This document shows, piece after piece, positions 54,874 to 64,000 of a DNA stretch of 64,000 bases. The notes below the pieces were generated by a model. The model searched no databases, was not told the DNA's origin, and saw only the letters and a list, made by a program, of their open reading frames with translations. The translations under genes were made by a program, and so were the position numbers. The first letter of the stretch is position 1. Every line of letters starts with the position of its first letter. The stretch is from Agrococcus jejuensis (lineage in GTDB: Bacteria > Actinomycetota > Actinomycetes > Actinomycetales > Microbacteriaceae), in the NCBI RefSeq assembly GCF_900099705.1, contig NZ_LT629695.1:310001-374000 (forward strand). Reading direction: 5' to 3'.

Positions 54874-54959
54874 TCGTGCTCGAGATCCTCGGCGTCGTGC
54901 TCGGCGTCGCCGCCATCGGCCTGCTCGTCGCAGCCCTGCTGCGGCCGGAGCGGTTCTGA
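54870..54959 (+). CDS. kdpF: KdpF small subunit of the potassium-transporting ATPase
   Basis: A 29-residue single-span lipid-like peptide, [20 protein letters not shown] ending in ALLRPERF, the characteristic KdpF C-terminus. It stabilises the KdpFABC complex. GTG at 54870 overlaps the preceding small ORF, and its stop overlaps the kdpA ATG by one base. Confidence 0.85.
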   Translation: MIVLEILGVVLGVAAIGLLVAALLRPERF

Positions 54960-56650
54960 TGGACCCCGTCGCCTCCGCCTGGCTCACCGGCGGCCTCAGC
55001 CTCGTCACGGTGCTCGTCGCGCTCGCGATCGTGCACCGTCCCCTCGGCGACCTCCTCGCCCACACCTACACGTCGACGAAGGACCTGCGCGTCGAGCGCG
55101 GCCTGTACCGCGTCATGGGCGTCGACCCGCGGTCGGAGCAGACGTGGCAGGCGTACGCGCGCTCGGTGCTCGCGTTCTCGCTGGTCGGCATCCTCGCCGT
55201 CTACCTGCTGCAGCGGCTGCAGCCCGTGCTGCCGTACTCGCTCGGCCTGCCGGCCGTGCCCGAGTGGCTGTCGTTCAACACGGCGATCTCGTTCACGGCC
55301 AACACGAACTGGCAGTCGTACCTCGCGGAGCCCACGATGGGCTACGCGGTGCAGGCGCTCGGCCTCGTCGTGCAGAACGTCGTCTCCGCCGCCGTCGGCA
55401 TGGCCGTCGCCGTCGCGCTCGTGCGCGGCTTCGCGTACCGCTCGACCGGCACGATCGGCAGCTTCTGGATCGACCTGACCCGCGGCACCGTGCGCGTGCT
55501 GCTGCCGATCTCGCTGCTCGCCGCGCTCGTGCTGCTCGCCGCCGGCGTCGTGCAGAACCTCGCCGGCTTCCAGGACGTGCAGACCCTCGCGGGCCTCACG
55601 CAGACCCTGCCGGGCGGTCCCGTCGCGTCGCAGGAGGCCATCCGCCTGCTCGGCACCAACGGTGGCGGCTTCTACAACGCGAACTCCGCGCATCCGTTCG
55701 AGAACCCCACGGGGCTCACGAACCTGCTGCAGGTGCTGCTCATGCTGCTCATCCCCTCGGCGATGCCGCGGATGTTCGGCACCATGGTCGGCGACCGGCG
55801 CCAGGGATACGCGATCCTCGCGGTGATGGGCGTGCTCTTCCTCGCGCTCTGGGCGGCGGCGATGGCGTTCGAGACCGCAGCGGGCGGCACGGCGACGCAG
55901 CTCGCGGGCGCCGCGATGGAGGGCAAGGAGACGCGCTTCGGCGTCGACGGCTCGGTGCTGTTCGGCATCGCCTCGACGGGCACGTCGACGGGCGCCGTCA
56001 ACTCGATGCACGACTCGTGGACCGCGCTCGGCGGCATGATGCCGCTCGTCGCGATGATGCTCGGCGAGGTCGCCCCCGGCGGCGTCGGCGCCGGCCTGTA
56101 CGGCATCCTCGTGCTCGCGATCATCGCCGTGTTCGTCGCCGGCCTGCTCGTGGGCCGCACGCCCGAGTACCTCGGCAAGAAGATCACCGCCAAGGAGATC
56201 AAGCTCGCAGCCCTGTCGATCCTCGTGACGCCGACGCTCGTGCTCGGCGGCACGGCGCTGTCGTTCGCGATCCCCGCCGTGCGCGCCGATGTCGAGGCGA
56301 CGTCGATCTGGAACCCCGGCGTGCACGGCCTCACCGAGGTGCTCTACGCGTTCACATCGGCGGCGAACAACAACGGCTCCGCCTTCGCGGGGCTCACGGC
56401 CGACACCGACTGGTTCACCGTCGCCCTCGGCGTCGCGATCCTGCTCGGCCGACTCGTGCCGATCATCCTCGTGCTCGCGCTCGCCGGCTCGCTCGCGAGC
56501 CAGGATCGCGTGCCGACGACGGCGGGCACGCTGCCCACCCACACGCCGCTGTTCGTCGGCCTCACGACCGGCGTCATCATCCTCGTGACCGCGCTCACCT
56601 ACTTCCCGGTGCTCGCGCTCGGTCCGCTCGCAGAAGGGCTGGTCGCATGA
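54959..56650 (+). CDS. kdpA: KdpA potassium-binding and channel subunit
   Basis: The ion-selective subunit of the high-affinity K+ pump, 563 residues with about ten spans. The selectivity-type loops are present, among them TNTNWQSYL preceded by [44 protein letters not shown] and [16 protein letters not shown] at 54959 overlaps the kdpF stop, and the stop overlaps kdpB, so the whole kdpFABC set is coupled. Confidence 0.97.
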   Translation: MDPVASAWLTGGLSLVTVLVALAIVHRPLGDLLAHTYTSTKDLRVERGLYRVMGVDPRSEQTWQAYARSVLAFSLVGILAVYLLQRLQPVLPYSLGLPAVPEWLSFNTAISFTANTNWQSYLAEPTMGYAVQALGLVVQNVVSAAVGMAVAVALVRGFAYRSTGTIGSFWIDLTRGTVRVLLPISLLAALVLLAAGVVQNLAGFQDVQTLAGLTQTLPGGPVASQEAIRLLGTNGGGFYNANSAHPFENPTGLTNLLQVLLMLLIPSAMPRMFGTMVGDRRQGYAILAVMGVLFLALWAAAMAFETAAGGTATQLAGAAMEGKETRFGVDGSVLFGIASTGTSTGAVNSMHDSWTALGGMMPLVAMMLGEVAPGGVGAGLYGILVLAIIAVFVAGLLVGRTPEYLGKKITAKEIKLAALSILVTPTLVLGGTALSFAIPAVRADVEATSIWNPGVHGLTEVLYAFTSAANNNGSAFAGLTADTDWFTVALGVAILLGRLVPIILVLALAGSLASQDRVPTTAGTLPTHTPLFVGLTTGVIILVTALTYFPVLALGPLAEGLVA

Positions 56651-58800
56651 CCACCGTCACCACCGAGGCGCCGACGGCGTCCGCCACCGCGCAGGCACCC
56701 GCCGGCCGAGGGATCTCGTGGGCGCAGGTCGCGCAGGCCATGCCCGGCGCCGTGCGCAGGCTCGACCCGCGCCACCTGTGGCACAACCCCGTGATGCTCA
56801 TCGTGTGGGTCGGCGCGGTGCTCACGACCGTCATCGCCATCGCGGAGCCCTTCCTCGGCGGCCCGGGCACGTCGGGCGGCACGCCCGTGCCCGTCGCGTT
56901 CACGGCGATCATCGCCGCGTGGCTGTGGCTCACGGTGCTGTTCGCCAACCTCGCCGAGGCCATCGCCGAGGGGCGCGGCAAGGCGCAGGCCGACACGCTG
57001 CGCCAGACGCGCACGAGCACGATGGCGAACCGCGTCGAGGCGTACGACGCCGACGGCGACGTCGGCGCCGAGCGTGCGTCGATGGAGCAGGTCGCGTCGA
57101 GCGACCTGCGCCTGGGCGACCACGTGGTCGTGACCGCGGGCGAGCTCGTGCCGGGCGACGGCGACGTCGTGCACGGCGTCGCCTCGGTCGACGAGTCGGC
57201 GATCACGGGCGAGTCCGCCCCGGTCATCCGCGAGTCGGGCGGCGACCGCTCGGCCGTGACGGGCGGCACGCGCGTGCTGTCCGACCGCATCGTCGTGCGC
57301 ATCACGGCCAAGCCCGGCGAGACGTTCGTCGACCGGATGATCGCGCTCGTCGAGGGGGCGGCGCGCCAGAAGACGCCGAACGAGATCGCGCTCGACATCC
57401 TGCTCGCCTCGCTGTCGATCGTGTTCGTGCTCGTGACGCTCACGCTCAACCCCATCGCGTCGTACGCGGCGAGCCCCGTGTCGCTCGCCGTGCTCGTGGC
57501 GCTGCTCGTGTGCCTCATCCCGACGACGATCGGCGCGCTGCTCAGCGCGATCGGCATCGCCGGCATGGACCGCCTGGTGCAGCGCGGCGTGCTCGCGATG
57601 TCGGGCCGCGCCGTCGAGGCGGCGGGCGACGTCACGACGCTGCTGCTCGACAAGACCGGCACCATCACCTACGGCAACCGACGCGCGTCGGACGTCGTGC
57701 CGCTCGCGGGCGTCGAGCGCACCGAGCTGCTCGGCCTCGCCGCCGCGTCGTCGCTCGCCGATCCGACGCCCGAGGGCCAGTCGATCGTCGACCTCGCCCG
57801 CGCCGAGGGCCTCGACGTGGCCGATCGCGAGCGCGGCGACGTCGTGCCCTTCACCGCCGAGACGCGCATGTCGGGCCTCGACCGGCCCGACGGCACGCGC
57901 ATCCGCAAGGGTGCCGTCTCGGCCGTCACGGCGTGGCTCGACGCCGAGGGCGCCGCGCTCGACGCGACGCAGCGCCGCGAGCTCGAGGCGGCGACGGATG
58001 CGATCTCGCAGTCGGGCGGCACGCCGCTCGTCGTCGCGGTCGCCCCGGCGGAGGGTGCAGCACGGGCGCTCGGCGTCGTGCACCTGAAGGACGTCGTGAA
58101 GGAGGGCATCGCCGAGCGCTTCGCCGAGCTGCGTGCCATGGGCATCCGCACCGTGATGATCACAGGCGACAACCCGCTCACGGCGGCGGCGATCGCGAAG
58201 GAGGCGGGCGTCGACGACTACCTCGCCGAGGCGACCCCCGAGGACAAGCTCGCGCTCATCAGGAAGGAGCAGGAGGGCGGCAACCTCGTCGCGATGACGG
58301 GCGACGGCACGAACGACGCGCCCGCGCTCGCGCAGGCCGACGTGGGCGTGGCGATGCAGTCGGGCACGTCGGCGGCGAAGGAGGCCGGCAACATGGTCGA
58401 CCTCGACTCCGACCCGACGAAGCTCATCGACGTCGTGCGCATCGGCAAGCAGCTGCTCATCACGCGCGGCGCGCTCACGACGTTCTCGATCGCGAACGAC
58501 GTCGCGAAGTACTTCGCGATCATCCCCGCGATGTTCGCAGGCGTCTTCCCCGGCCTGCAGGTGCTCAACGTCATGGGGCTGCACTCCCCCGCATCCGCGG
58601 TGCTGTCGGCCGTCATCTTCAACGCCATCGTCATCGTGGCGCTCATCCCGCTCGCCCTGCGAGGCGTGCGGTACCGGCCGGTCGCAGCCTCCAGGCTGCT
58701 CGGCCGCAACCTGCTCGTCTACGGGCTCGGCGGTCTCGTCGCACCCTTCCTCGGCATCTGGCTCATCGACCTCGTCGTGCGCCTCGTCCCCGGCTTCTGA
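56647..58800 (+). CDS. kdpB: KdpB P-type ATPase subunit
   Basis: Energy-coupling subunit of the K+ pump, 717 residues. It has the phosphorylated aspartate D335 in [10 protein letters not shown], the TGES actuator motif (ITGESAPVI), the [14 protein letters not shown] ion-path helix, and [24 protein letters not shown] at 56647 overlaps the kdpA stop. The first 40 residues form a Thr/Ala-rich cytoplasmic extension. Confidence 0.97.
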   Translation: MTTVTTEAPTASATAQAPAGRGISWAQVAQAMPGAVRRLDPRHLWHNPVMLIVWVGAVLTTVIAIAEPFLGGPGTSGGTPVPVAFTAIIAAWLWLTVLFANLAEAIAEGRGKAQADTLRQTRTSTMANRVEAYDADGDVGAERASMEQVASSDLRLGDHVVVTAGELVPGDGDVVHGVASVDESAITGESAPVIRESGGDRSAVTGGTRVLSDRIVVRITAKPGETFVDRMIALVEGAARQKTPNEIALDILLASLSIVFVLVTLTLNPIASYAASPVSLAVLVALLVCLIPTTIGALLSAIGIAGMDRLVQRGVLAMSGRAVEAAGDVTTLLLDKTGTITYGNRRASDVVPLAGVERTELLGLAAASSLADPTPEGQSIVDLARAEGLDVADRERGDVVPFTAETRMSGLDRPDGTRIRKGAVSAVTAWLDAEGAALDATQRRELEAATDAISQSGGTPLVVAVAPAEGAARALGVVHLKDVVKEGIAERFAELRAMGIRTVMITGDNPLTAAAIAKEAGVDDYLAEATPEDKLALIRKEQEGGNLVAMTGDGTNDAPALAQADVGVAMQSGTSAAKEAGNMVDLDSDPTKLIDVVRIGKQLLITRGALTTFSIANDVAKYFAIIPAMFAGVFPGLQVLNVMGLHSPASAVLSAVIFNAIVIVALIPLALRGVRYRPVAASRLLGRNLLVYGLGGLVAPFLGIWLIDLVVRLVPGF

Positions 58801-58810
58801 GAGGCACGTC

Positions 58811-59422
58811 ATGTCCACCACCCGCAGCTCCCTCCGCACCCTCTGGGTGTCGGTGCGCGCCGTCGCCGTCTTCACGGTCGTCGCCGGCGTGCTCTACACG
58901 GGCGTCGTGCTCGGCATCGGCCAGCTCGTCATGCCGGCGCAGGCGAACGGATCGCTCGTGACCGACGAATCGGGCGAGGTCGTCGGCTCGTCACTCGTCG
59001 GGCAGCCGTTCGCCGACGCCGATGGTGCTCCCCTCGCGCAGTACTTCCAGCCTCGGCCCTCCTCCGCGGGCGACGGCTACGACGGCGCGTCGTCGTCCGG
59101 GTCCAACTGGGGACCCGAGCACGCCGACCTCGTCGCGGCCGTCGAGGAGCGCATCGCCCAGGTGTCGGCGTTCGAGGGCGTCGACCCGTCGGACGTGCCC
59201 GCCGACGCCGTCACGGCCTCGGGATCGGGCCTCGACCCGCACATCTCGCCCGCGTACGCCGCGATCCAGGTCGACCGCGTGGCCGCGGCGCGCGGCCTCG
59301 ACGTCGCGACGGTCGAGCAGCTCGTCGCGGAGCACACGGATGCGCCGCTCGCGGGCTTCGTCGGCGAGGCTACGGTGAACGTGCTGGCGCTCAACGTGGC
59401 GCTCGACGAGCTGGAGGGCTGA
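58811..59422 (+). CDS. kdpC: KdpC accessory subunit
   Basis: Single-span periplasmic-side chaperone subunit of the Kdp pump, 203 residues: an N-terminal membrane helix (about 13–37), QANGSLV, FQPRPSSAGDGYDGASSSGSN, and DPHISPAYAAIQVDRVA, which are family hallmarks. ATG at 58811, ten bases after kdpB. One base separates its stop from kdpD. Confidence 0.95.
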   Translation: MSTTRSSLRTLWVSVRAVAVFTVVAGVLYTGVVLGIGQLVMPAQANGSLVTDESGEVVGSSLVGQPFADADGAPLAQYFQPRPSSAGDGYDGASSSGSNWGPEHADLVAAVEERIAQVSAFEGVDPSDVPADAVTASGSGLDPHISPAYAAIQVDRVAAARGLDVATVEQLVAEHTDAPLAGFVGEATVNVLALNVALDELEG

Positions 59423-59423
59423 C

Positions 59424-61934
59424 ATGGCACGGGGGCGGCTGCGCGTGCTGCTGGGTGCCGCCCCCGGCGTGGGCAAGACCTACGCGATGCTCGAGGAGGG
59501 CGCGCGCCTGCGCCGCGAGGGCCACGATGTCGTCGTCGCCCTCGTGGAGACCCACGGCCGCGCGGCGACGGCGGCGATGGTCGAGGGACTCGAGGTCGTC
59601 GAGCGCCGCGACGTCGCCCACCGCGGCATGACGCTCGACGAGATGGACCTCGACGCCGTGCTGACGCGCGCACCCGACGTCGCGCTCGTCGACGAGCTCG
59701 CGCACACGAACGCGCCCGGATCGCGGCACGAGAAGCGCTGGCAGGACGTCGGCGCGCTGCTCGACGCGGGCATCGACGTGATCTCGACCGTCAACATCCA
59801 GCACATCGAGTCCTTGCACGACGTCGTGCAGCGCATCACGGGCATCGTGCAGCGCGAGACGATCCCCGATCGCGTGCTGCGCGCCGCCGACACCGTCGAG
59901 GTCGTCGACCTGTCGCCGCAGGCGCTGCGCGACCGGCTCGCGGGCGGCCGCGTGTACCCGGCCGAGCGCATCGACGCTGCGCTCTCGAACTACTTCCGGC
60001 TCGGCAACCTCACGGCGCTGCGCGAGCTCGCCCTCCTGTGGCTCGCCGACGAGGTCGATCAGGCACTGCAGCGGTACCGGGCCGAGCAGGGCATCGACAC
60101 GCCGTGGGAGGCGCGCGAACGCGTCGTCGTGACGCTCACGGGCGGCCGCGAGGGCGAGACGCTGCTGCGCCGCGGGGCGCGCATCGCGGCGCGCTCGTCG
60201 GGCGGCGAGCTGCTCGCGGTGCACGTGACGCAGCAGGACGGCCTGCGCGCGGGCGATCCGGATGCGCTCGCCAGGCAGCGAGCGCTCGTCGAGCAGCTGG
60301 GCGGCAGCTACCACCAGATCGTCGGCGACGACGTGCCCGAGGCCCTCGTGGGATTCGCGAAGGCCGTGAACGCGACGCAGCTCGTGATCGGCGCATCCCG
60401 TCGCGGGCGGCTGCAGACCGCGTTGACGGGTGCCGGCATCGGCCAGACGGTCATCGCGAAGGCCGGCACGATCGACGTGCACGTCGTCACGCACTCGGCG
60501 GCGGGCGGCAGGCTGCGTGCCCGGCTGCCGCGCCTCGGCGGGGCGCTGTCGCTGCGGCGCCGACTCGCGGGCTTCGCGCTCGCCCTCACGGCCGGGCCGC
60601 TGCTCACGTGGGCGCTGTGGAGCGTGCGGAGCCCCGAGTCGATCACGACCGACGTGCTCGCGTTCCAGCTGCTCGTCGTGGTCGTCGCCCTCGTCGGCGG
60701 CCTGTGGCCCGCGGTGTTCGCCGCCGTCATGAGCGGGCTCGTGCTCGACGTGCTGTTCGTGCAGCCGCTGTTCTCGATCGCCGTCGACGACCTCACGCAC
60801 GCCGCCGCACTCGCGCTGTACGTCGTCATCGCCGTGCTCGTGAGCATCGTCGTCGACCGCGCCGCCCGGCAGACGCGCGCCGCGCGCCGCGCCGCCGCCG
60901 AGGCCGAGCTGCTCGCGACCGTCGCGGGAAGCGTGCTGCGCGGCACCGGAGCGGTGCAGGCCCTGGTCGACCGCGCCCGCGAGGCGTTCGCGCTCGACGG
61001 CGTCGTGCTCGTCGACGACGGCGCGCCCATCGCGAGTGCCGGCGCCGCGACGGGCGACGCGACCCGCATCGCCGTGGGGGCCGACGCATCCCTCGACCTC
61101 CACGGCCGCGATCTCGATGCGAGCGAGCGCCGCCTGCTCGCCGCGATCGTCGCGCAGCTCGAGGCGGCGCTCGAGCGCGACGACCTCGCCGAGACGGCGA
61201 GCGAGATCGCGCCGCTCGCCGCGACCGACAAGGTGCGCTCGGCCCTGCTCGCCGCGCTGAGCCACGACCTGCGTCGCCCGCTCGCGGCCGCCGGTGCGGC
61301 GGTCGGCGGGCTGCGCGCCGCCGGCGCTCGCCTGTCGGAGGAGGATCGCGCCGAGCTGCTCGCGACGGCCGAGGAGTCGCTCGCGGCCCTCACGACCCTC
61401 GTGACCGACCTGCTCGACGTGTCGCGGCTGCAGGCGGGCGTGCTCGCGGTGTCGGCGACGCGCGTCGACCCCGCCGACGTCGTGCTGCCCGCGCTCGAGG
61501 AGCTCTCGCTCGGCCCCGACGACGTCGAGCTCGACCTCGGCGACGCGACCGACGTCGTCGCCGACGCCGTGCTGCTGCAGCGCGTCGTCGTGAACCTCGT
61601 CGCCAACGCGCAGCGCCACGCCCCCGAGGGCTCCTGCGTGCGCGTCGCGACGAGCACGTTCGCGGGCGTCGTCGAGCTGCGCATCGTCGACCACGGCCCC
61701 GGCATCCCGCCCGAGCGCCGCGACGACGTGTTCGTGCCGTTCCAACGCCTCGGCGACACCGACAACACGACGGGCCTCGGGCTCGGCCTCGCGCTGTCCC
61801 GCGGCTTCGTCGAGGGGATGGGCGGCACGCTCGAGGCCGAGGACACGCCCGGCGGCGGCCTCACGATGGTCGTGACGCTGCAGGCCGCGGATGCGCTGGA
61901 TGCCGTGCCCGAGCCGATCGAGGAGGCGTCGTGA
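59424..61934 (+). CDS. kdpD: KdpD potassium/turgor sensor histidine kinase
   Basis: Membrane histidine kinase controlling kdp, 836 residues. N-terminal KdpD domain with Walker A GAAPGVGKT (residues 11–19) and the VDELAHTNAPGSRHEKRWQD segment, a universal-stress-like domain, four spans (about 370–480), and a GAF-like region. The dimerisation domain carries the phosphorylated H614 (LSHDLRRPLAAAG), and the ATPase domain has VANAQRHAPEG, DHGPGIPPE and GLGLGLALS. ATG at 59424. Its end overlaps the kdpE GTG. Confidence 0.96.
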   Translation: MARGRLRVLLGAAPGVGKTYAMLEEGARLRREGHDVVVALVETHGRAATAAMVEGLEVVERRDVAHRGMTLDEMDLDAVLTRAPDVALVDELAHTNAPGSRHEKRWQDVGALLDAGIDVISTVNIQHIESLHDVVQRITGIVQRETIPDRVLRAADTVEVVDLSPQALRDRLAGGRVYPAERIDAALSNYFRLGNLTALRELALLWLADEVDQALQRYRAEQGIDTPWEARERVVVTLTGGREGETLLRRGARIAARSSGGELLAVHVTQQDGLRAGDPDALARQRALVEQLGGSYHQIVGDDVPEALVGFAKAVNATQLVIGASRRGRLQTALTGAGIGQTVIAKAGTIDVHVVTHSAAGGRLRARLPRLGGALSLRRRLAGFALALTAGPLLTWALWSVRSPESITTDVLAFQLLVVVVALVGGLWPAVFAAVMSGLVLDVLFVQPLFSIAVDDLTHAAALALYVVIAVLVSIVVDRAARQTRAARRAAAEAELLATVAGSVLRGTGAVQALVDRAREAFALDGVVLVDDGAPIASAGAATGDATRIAVGADASLDLHGRDLDASERRLLAAIVAQLEAALERDDLAETASEIAPLAATDKVRSALLAALSHDLRRPLAAAGAAVGGLRAAGARLSEEDRAELLATAEESLAALTTLVTDLLDVSRLQAGVLAVSATRVDPADVVLPALEELSLGPDDVELDLGDATDVVADAVLLQRVVVNLVANAQRHAPEGSCVRVATSTFAGVVELRIVDHGPGIPPERRDDVFVPFQRLGDTDNTTGLGLGLALSRGFVEGMGGTLEAEDTPGGGLTMVVTLQAADALDAVPEPIEEAS

Positions 61935-62656
61935 AGGTGCTCATCGCCGACGACGACCCGCAGCTGCTGCGGGCGCTGCGCATCACGCTCGGCGCCAAGG
62001 GCTACGACGTCATCACGGCGGGCGACGGCGCCGATGCCGTGCGCGTCGCGATCGACGAGCACCCCGACCTCGTGATGCTCGACCTCGGCATGCCGCGGCT
62101 CGACGGCGTCGAGGTGATCGAGGCGATCCGCGGCTGGTCGGCGACGCCGATCCTCGTCGTCTCGGGCCGCACGGGTGCCGCCGACAAGGTCGAGGCGCTC
62201 GACGCGGGCGCCGACGACTACGTGACGAAGCCGTTCCAGATCGACGAGCTGCTCGCCCGCATCCGCGCCCTCACGCGCCGCATCCCGGCGCAGGAGGCCG
62301 ACCCCGTCGTGCAGTTCGCCGACGTGCGCGTCGACCTCGCGGCGCGCACGGTCGTGAAGGCGGGCGCGCCCGTGCGCCTCACGCCGACCGAGTGGCAGAT
62401 GCTCGGCATGCTGCTGCGCAGCCCCTCGCGGCTCGTCACGCGGCAGGCGCTGCTGCAGGAGGTGTGGGGCACGCATCACGTGCGCGACACCGGCTACCTG
62501 CGCCTGTACGTGTCGCAGCTGCGCAAGAAGCTCGAGCCCGAGCCCGCGCATCCCCGCCATCTGCTCACGGAGGCGGGCATGGGCTACCGATTCGAGCCCG
62601 GCGCGCCGACGACGGTGGACGCGGCGGGCGAGGATGCGGGAGCCTCGGGAGGGTGA
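61931..62656 (+). CDS. kdpE: KdpE response regulator
   Basis: OmpR-family response regulator, 241 residues: receiver domain with the phosphorylated D51 (VMLDLGMPR), the DDD cluster at 7–9 and K100 (VTKPF), then a winged-helix DNA-binding domain ([31 protein letters not shown]). GTG at 61931 overlaps the kdpD stop (GTGA). It presumably acts on the direct repeats before the kdp operon. Its stop overlaps the following SDR start. Confidence 0.95.
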   Translation: MKVLIADDDPQLLRALRITLGAKGYDVITAGDGADAVRVAIDEHPDLVMLDLGMPRLDGVEVIEAIRGWSATPILVVSGRTGAADKVEALDAGADDYVTKPFQIDELLARIRALTRRIPAQEADPVVQFADVRVDLAARTVVKAGAPVRLTPTEWQMLGMLLRSPSRLVTRQALLQEVWGTHHVRDTGYLRLYVSQLRKKLEPEPAHPRHLLTEAGMGYRFEPGAPTTVDAAGEDAGASGG

Positions 62657-63534
62657 GCCGCACGATCCTCGTCACGGGTGCCTCCGACGGCATCGGCGCC
62701 GTCGCGGCGCGCCGCCTCGCAGAGCGCGGCCACCGCGTGCTGGTGACGGGCCGCGACCGGGCCCGCACCGAGGCCGTGGCAGCCGCGGTCGGCGGCACGG
62801 GCTTCGTCGCCGATCTCTCCCGGCTCGACGACGTGCGCGCCCTGGCGGCCGACGTGCTCGCCGCGACGGACGGCCGCCTCGACGTGCTCGTGAGCAACGC
62901 GGGCGGCATCCTCGGCCTGCGGCGCCTCACGGTCGACGGCAACGAGGCGACGATGCAGGTCAACCACCTCGCACCCTTCCTGCTCACGCACCTGCTCGCC
63001 GACGCGCTGCGCGCCGGTGCGGGCATCGTCGTGCAGACCGCGAGCGAGGCGCATCGGTGGGGTCGCATCCCGATCCGCGCGACGGGCGCCGACCTCACGC
63101 TGCGCCGCGGCTACTCCCCCGGGCGCGCATACGGCACCGCGAAGCTCGCGAACGTGCTCTTCGTGCGCGGCGTCGCCGCGCACCTCGACGACCTGCACGC
63201 CGTCGCGCTGCATCCGGGCGTCGTCGCCACGTCGTTCGGCACCGGCTCCACGAGTCCCCTGCGCCTCGTGTACCGAGGACTCGCCCGACGGCTGCTCACG
63301 TCCGACGAGCACGCGGGCGAGACGCTGGCGATGCTGGCCGCCGGCACGCCCGGCGCCGAGTGGGCGCCCATGACGACGTGGACGAGCGGCGGCTACTACG
63401 ACCAGCGGCGCGTCGGCCGCGCCTCGCGGGCCACCCACGATCCTGCGCTCGTCGACGCCGTCTGGCGGGCGAGCGCGGCCGCCACGGGACTTCCGATCCA
63501 CGACTTGGAGGCGAACCGAGCCAAGAACCCCTAG
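62653..63534 (+). CDS. short-chain dehydrogenase/reductase, coupled to kdpE
   Basis: NAD(P)-dependent oxidoreductase, 293 residues: nucleotide-binding [24 protein letters not shown], the active-site serine in [10 protein letters not shown] and YxxxK in [12 protein letters not shown]. It resembles retinol-dehydrogenase-like SDRs of unknown substrate. The GTG at 62653 overlaps the kdpE stop (GTGA), so it is translated as the last gene of the kdp series; no metabolic link to potassium is evident. Confidence 0.88.
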   Translation: MSRTILVTGASDGIGAVAARRLAERGHRVLVTGRDRARTEAVAAAVGGTGFVADLSRLDDVRALAADVLAATDGRLDVLVSNAGGILGLRRLTVDGNEATMQVNHLAPFLLTHLLADALRAGAGIVVQTASEAHRWGRIPIRATGADLTLRRGYSPGRAYGTAKLANVLFVRGVAAHLDDLHAVALHPGVVATSFGTGSTSPLRLVYRGLARRLLTSDEHAGETLAMLAAGTPGAEWAPMTTWTSGGYYDQRRVGRASRATHDPALVDAVWRASAAATGLPIHDLEANRAKNP

Positions 63535-63788
63535 CATGGAGTCACGGACCCGCACTCCTGGGGTCCGCTTCGAGGGTCATCCGTCGGGTTCGCGCCGGCG
63601 GCATCGATGGCTGTTCGCTGCAAACTCGCGACACGCTTCCCCTCCTCCCATCTGCGCGAGGCGCCTTCCGGCACCCTCGCCCCCAAGCTGCGGCCCGTGC
63701 ACCTGCACCGGGTCGCGATCCGCATCGATTCACCTCGCTGCGCACACCCGGGTCGACGAACGTCGGCCCCGAACGAAGGAAACGACGC
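63535..63788 (+). other. 254-base leader region before the cold-shock gene
   Basis: No gene is supported here. It has a 7-bp hairpin (63545–63551 with 63561–63567) that might end the SDR transcript. The rest may be the long 5' leader typical of cold-shock mRNAs. No clear promoter was found. Confidence 0.4.
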
Positions 63789-63992
63789 ATGGCCAAGGGC
63801 ACCGTCAAGTGGTTCAGCTCCGAGAAGGGCTTCGGCTTCATCGCTCCCGAGGACGGCTCCGCCGACCTCTTCGCGCACTTCTCGGCCATCGAGGGTTCGG
63901 GTCGCCGTGACCTGTTCGACGGCCAGGCTGTGGAGTTCGACGTCGAGCAGGGCCAGCGCGGCCCGCAGGCGACGAACATCCGCGCCCTCTGA
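63789..63992 (+). CDS. cold-shock protein (CspA family)
   Basis: A 67-residue OB-fold RNA/DNA-binding protein that melts RNA structure at low temperature. [22 protein letters not shown] contains RNP1 (KGFGFI), and [11 protein letters not shown] contains RNP2, with Ala in place of the usual Val before His. ATG at 63789 with GAAGGAAAC upstream. It ends eight bases before the window edge, complete. Confidence 0.96.
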   Translation: MAKGTVKWFSSEKGFGFIAPEDGSADLFAHFSAIEGSGRRDLFDGQAVEFDVEQGQRGPQATNIRAL

Positions 63993-64000
63993 GCTGACGC

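Noticed and set aside
63545..63567. Strong terminator after the SDR gene
   Set aside because: Stem is only 7 bp with a 9-base loop and no T-run; kept as a note within the leader region rather than as a terminator.

Overview
The window is a continuous piece of a very GC-rich (about 70% or more) actinobacterial chromosome. An uninterrupted mraZ-to-divIVA division and cell-wall cluster without ftsA, a mycothione-reductase homologue, a GarA/FtsR/MerR block, an Rv2175c–PknL pair and a class II DAHP synthase all point to Actinobacteria. The style of the genes and of the intergenic repeats suggests Microbacteriaceae, perhaps close to Agrococcus; that assignment is inference. No tRNA, rRNA, CRISPR array, prophage or complete insertion sequence was recognised.

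Layout. 1–22035, minus strand: the division and cell-wall block, read from right to left as mraZ, rsmH, ftsL-like, ftsI, murE, murF, mraY, murD, ftsW, murG, murC, ftsQ, ftsZ, yggS, sepF, yggT, divIVA, lspA, an RluA-family gene and the start of dnaE. Most junctions overlap by 1–4 bases, so the genes are probably translated together. 22036–22292: a non-coding control region with MraZ-type GTGGA repeats and a terminator. 22293–29593: DUF3040 protein, polyprenyl diphosphate synthase, a lower-GC Mrr-like restriction gene, the Rv2175c-like/PknL-like divergent pair, class II DAHP synthase and a PlsC acyltransferase. 29679–36221: a GntR regulator facing a five-gene acid-sugar catabolic operon (KdgT-like permease, RuBisCO-like protein, DUF1537 kinase, zinc dehydrogenase, TIM-barrel isomerase/decarboxylase), with a perfect 25-bp palindrome between them. 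36301–44418: long-chain acyl-CoA synthetase, peptide deformylase, mycothione reductase, pyruvate carboxylase and a ParA-family ATPase. 44498–51555: two MerR regulators and an FHA protein, AzlCD exporter, a Tag-like glycosylase, DUF4395, an LLM flavin oxidoreductase, a thiolase and a VOC protein. 51623–52526: repetitive palindromic (REP-like) elements and a GIY-YIG nuclease gene framed by a perfect 20-bp inverted repeat. 52557–63992: two small proteins, NhaA, the full kdp potassium system (a small leader ORF, kdpFABC, kdpDE, a coupled SDR gene) and a cold-shock protein.

How the genes work together. The left third makes lipid II precursors (MurC–F, MraY, MurG) and the septal machine (FtsZ, SepF, DivIVA, FtsQ, FtsL-like, FtsW, FtsI). 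MraZ and the MerR/FtsR-type regulators at 45 kb are plausible controllers, and an AACCTTCA motif is shared by the ftsZ and merR upstream regions. The GntR-flanked operon looks like a self-contained pathway in which a sugar acid is imported, oxidised, phosphorylated and then split or decarboxylated by a RuBisCO-like enzyme. It is the best candidate here for an incompletely described system. The second candidate is the nuclease gene associated with the REP-like repeats. The kdp locus and NhaA form a divergent ion-homeostasis pair.
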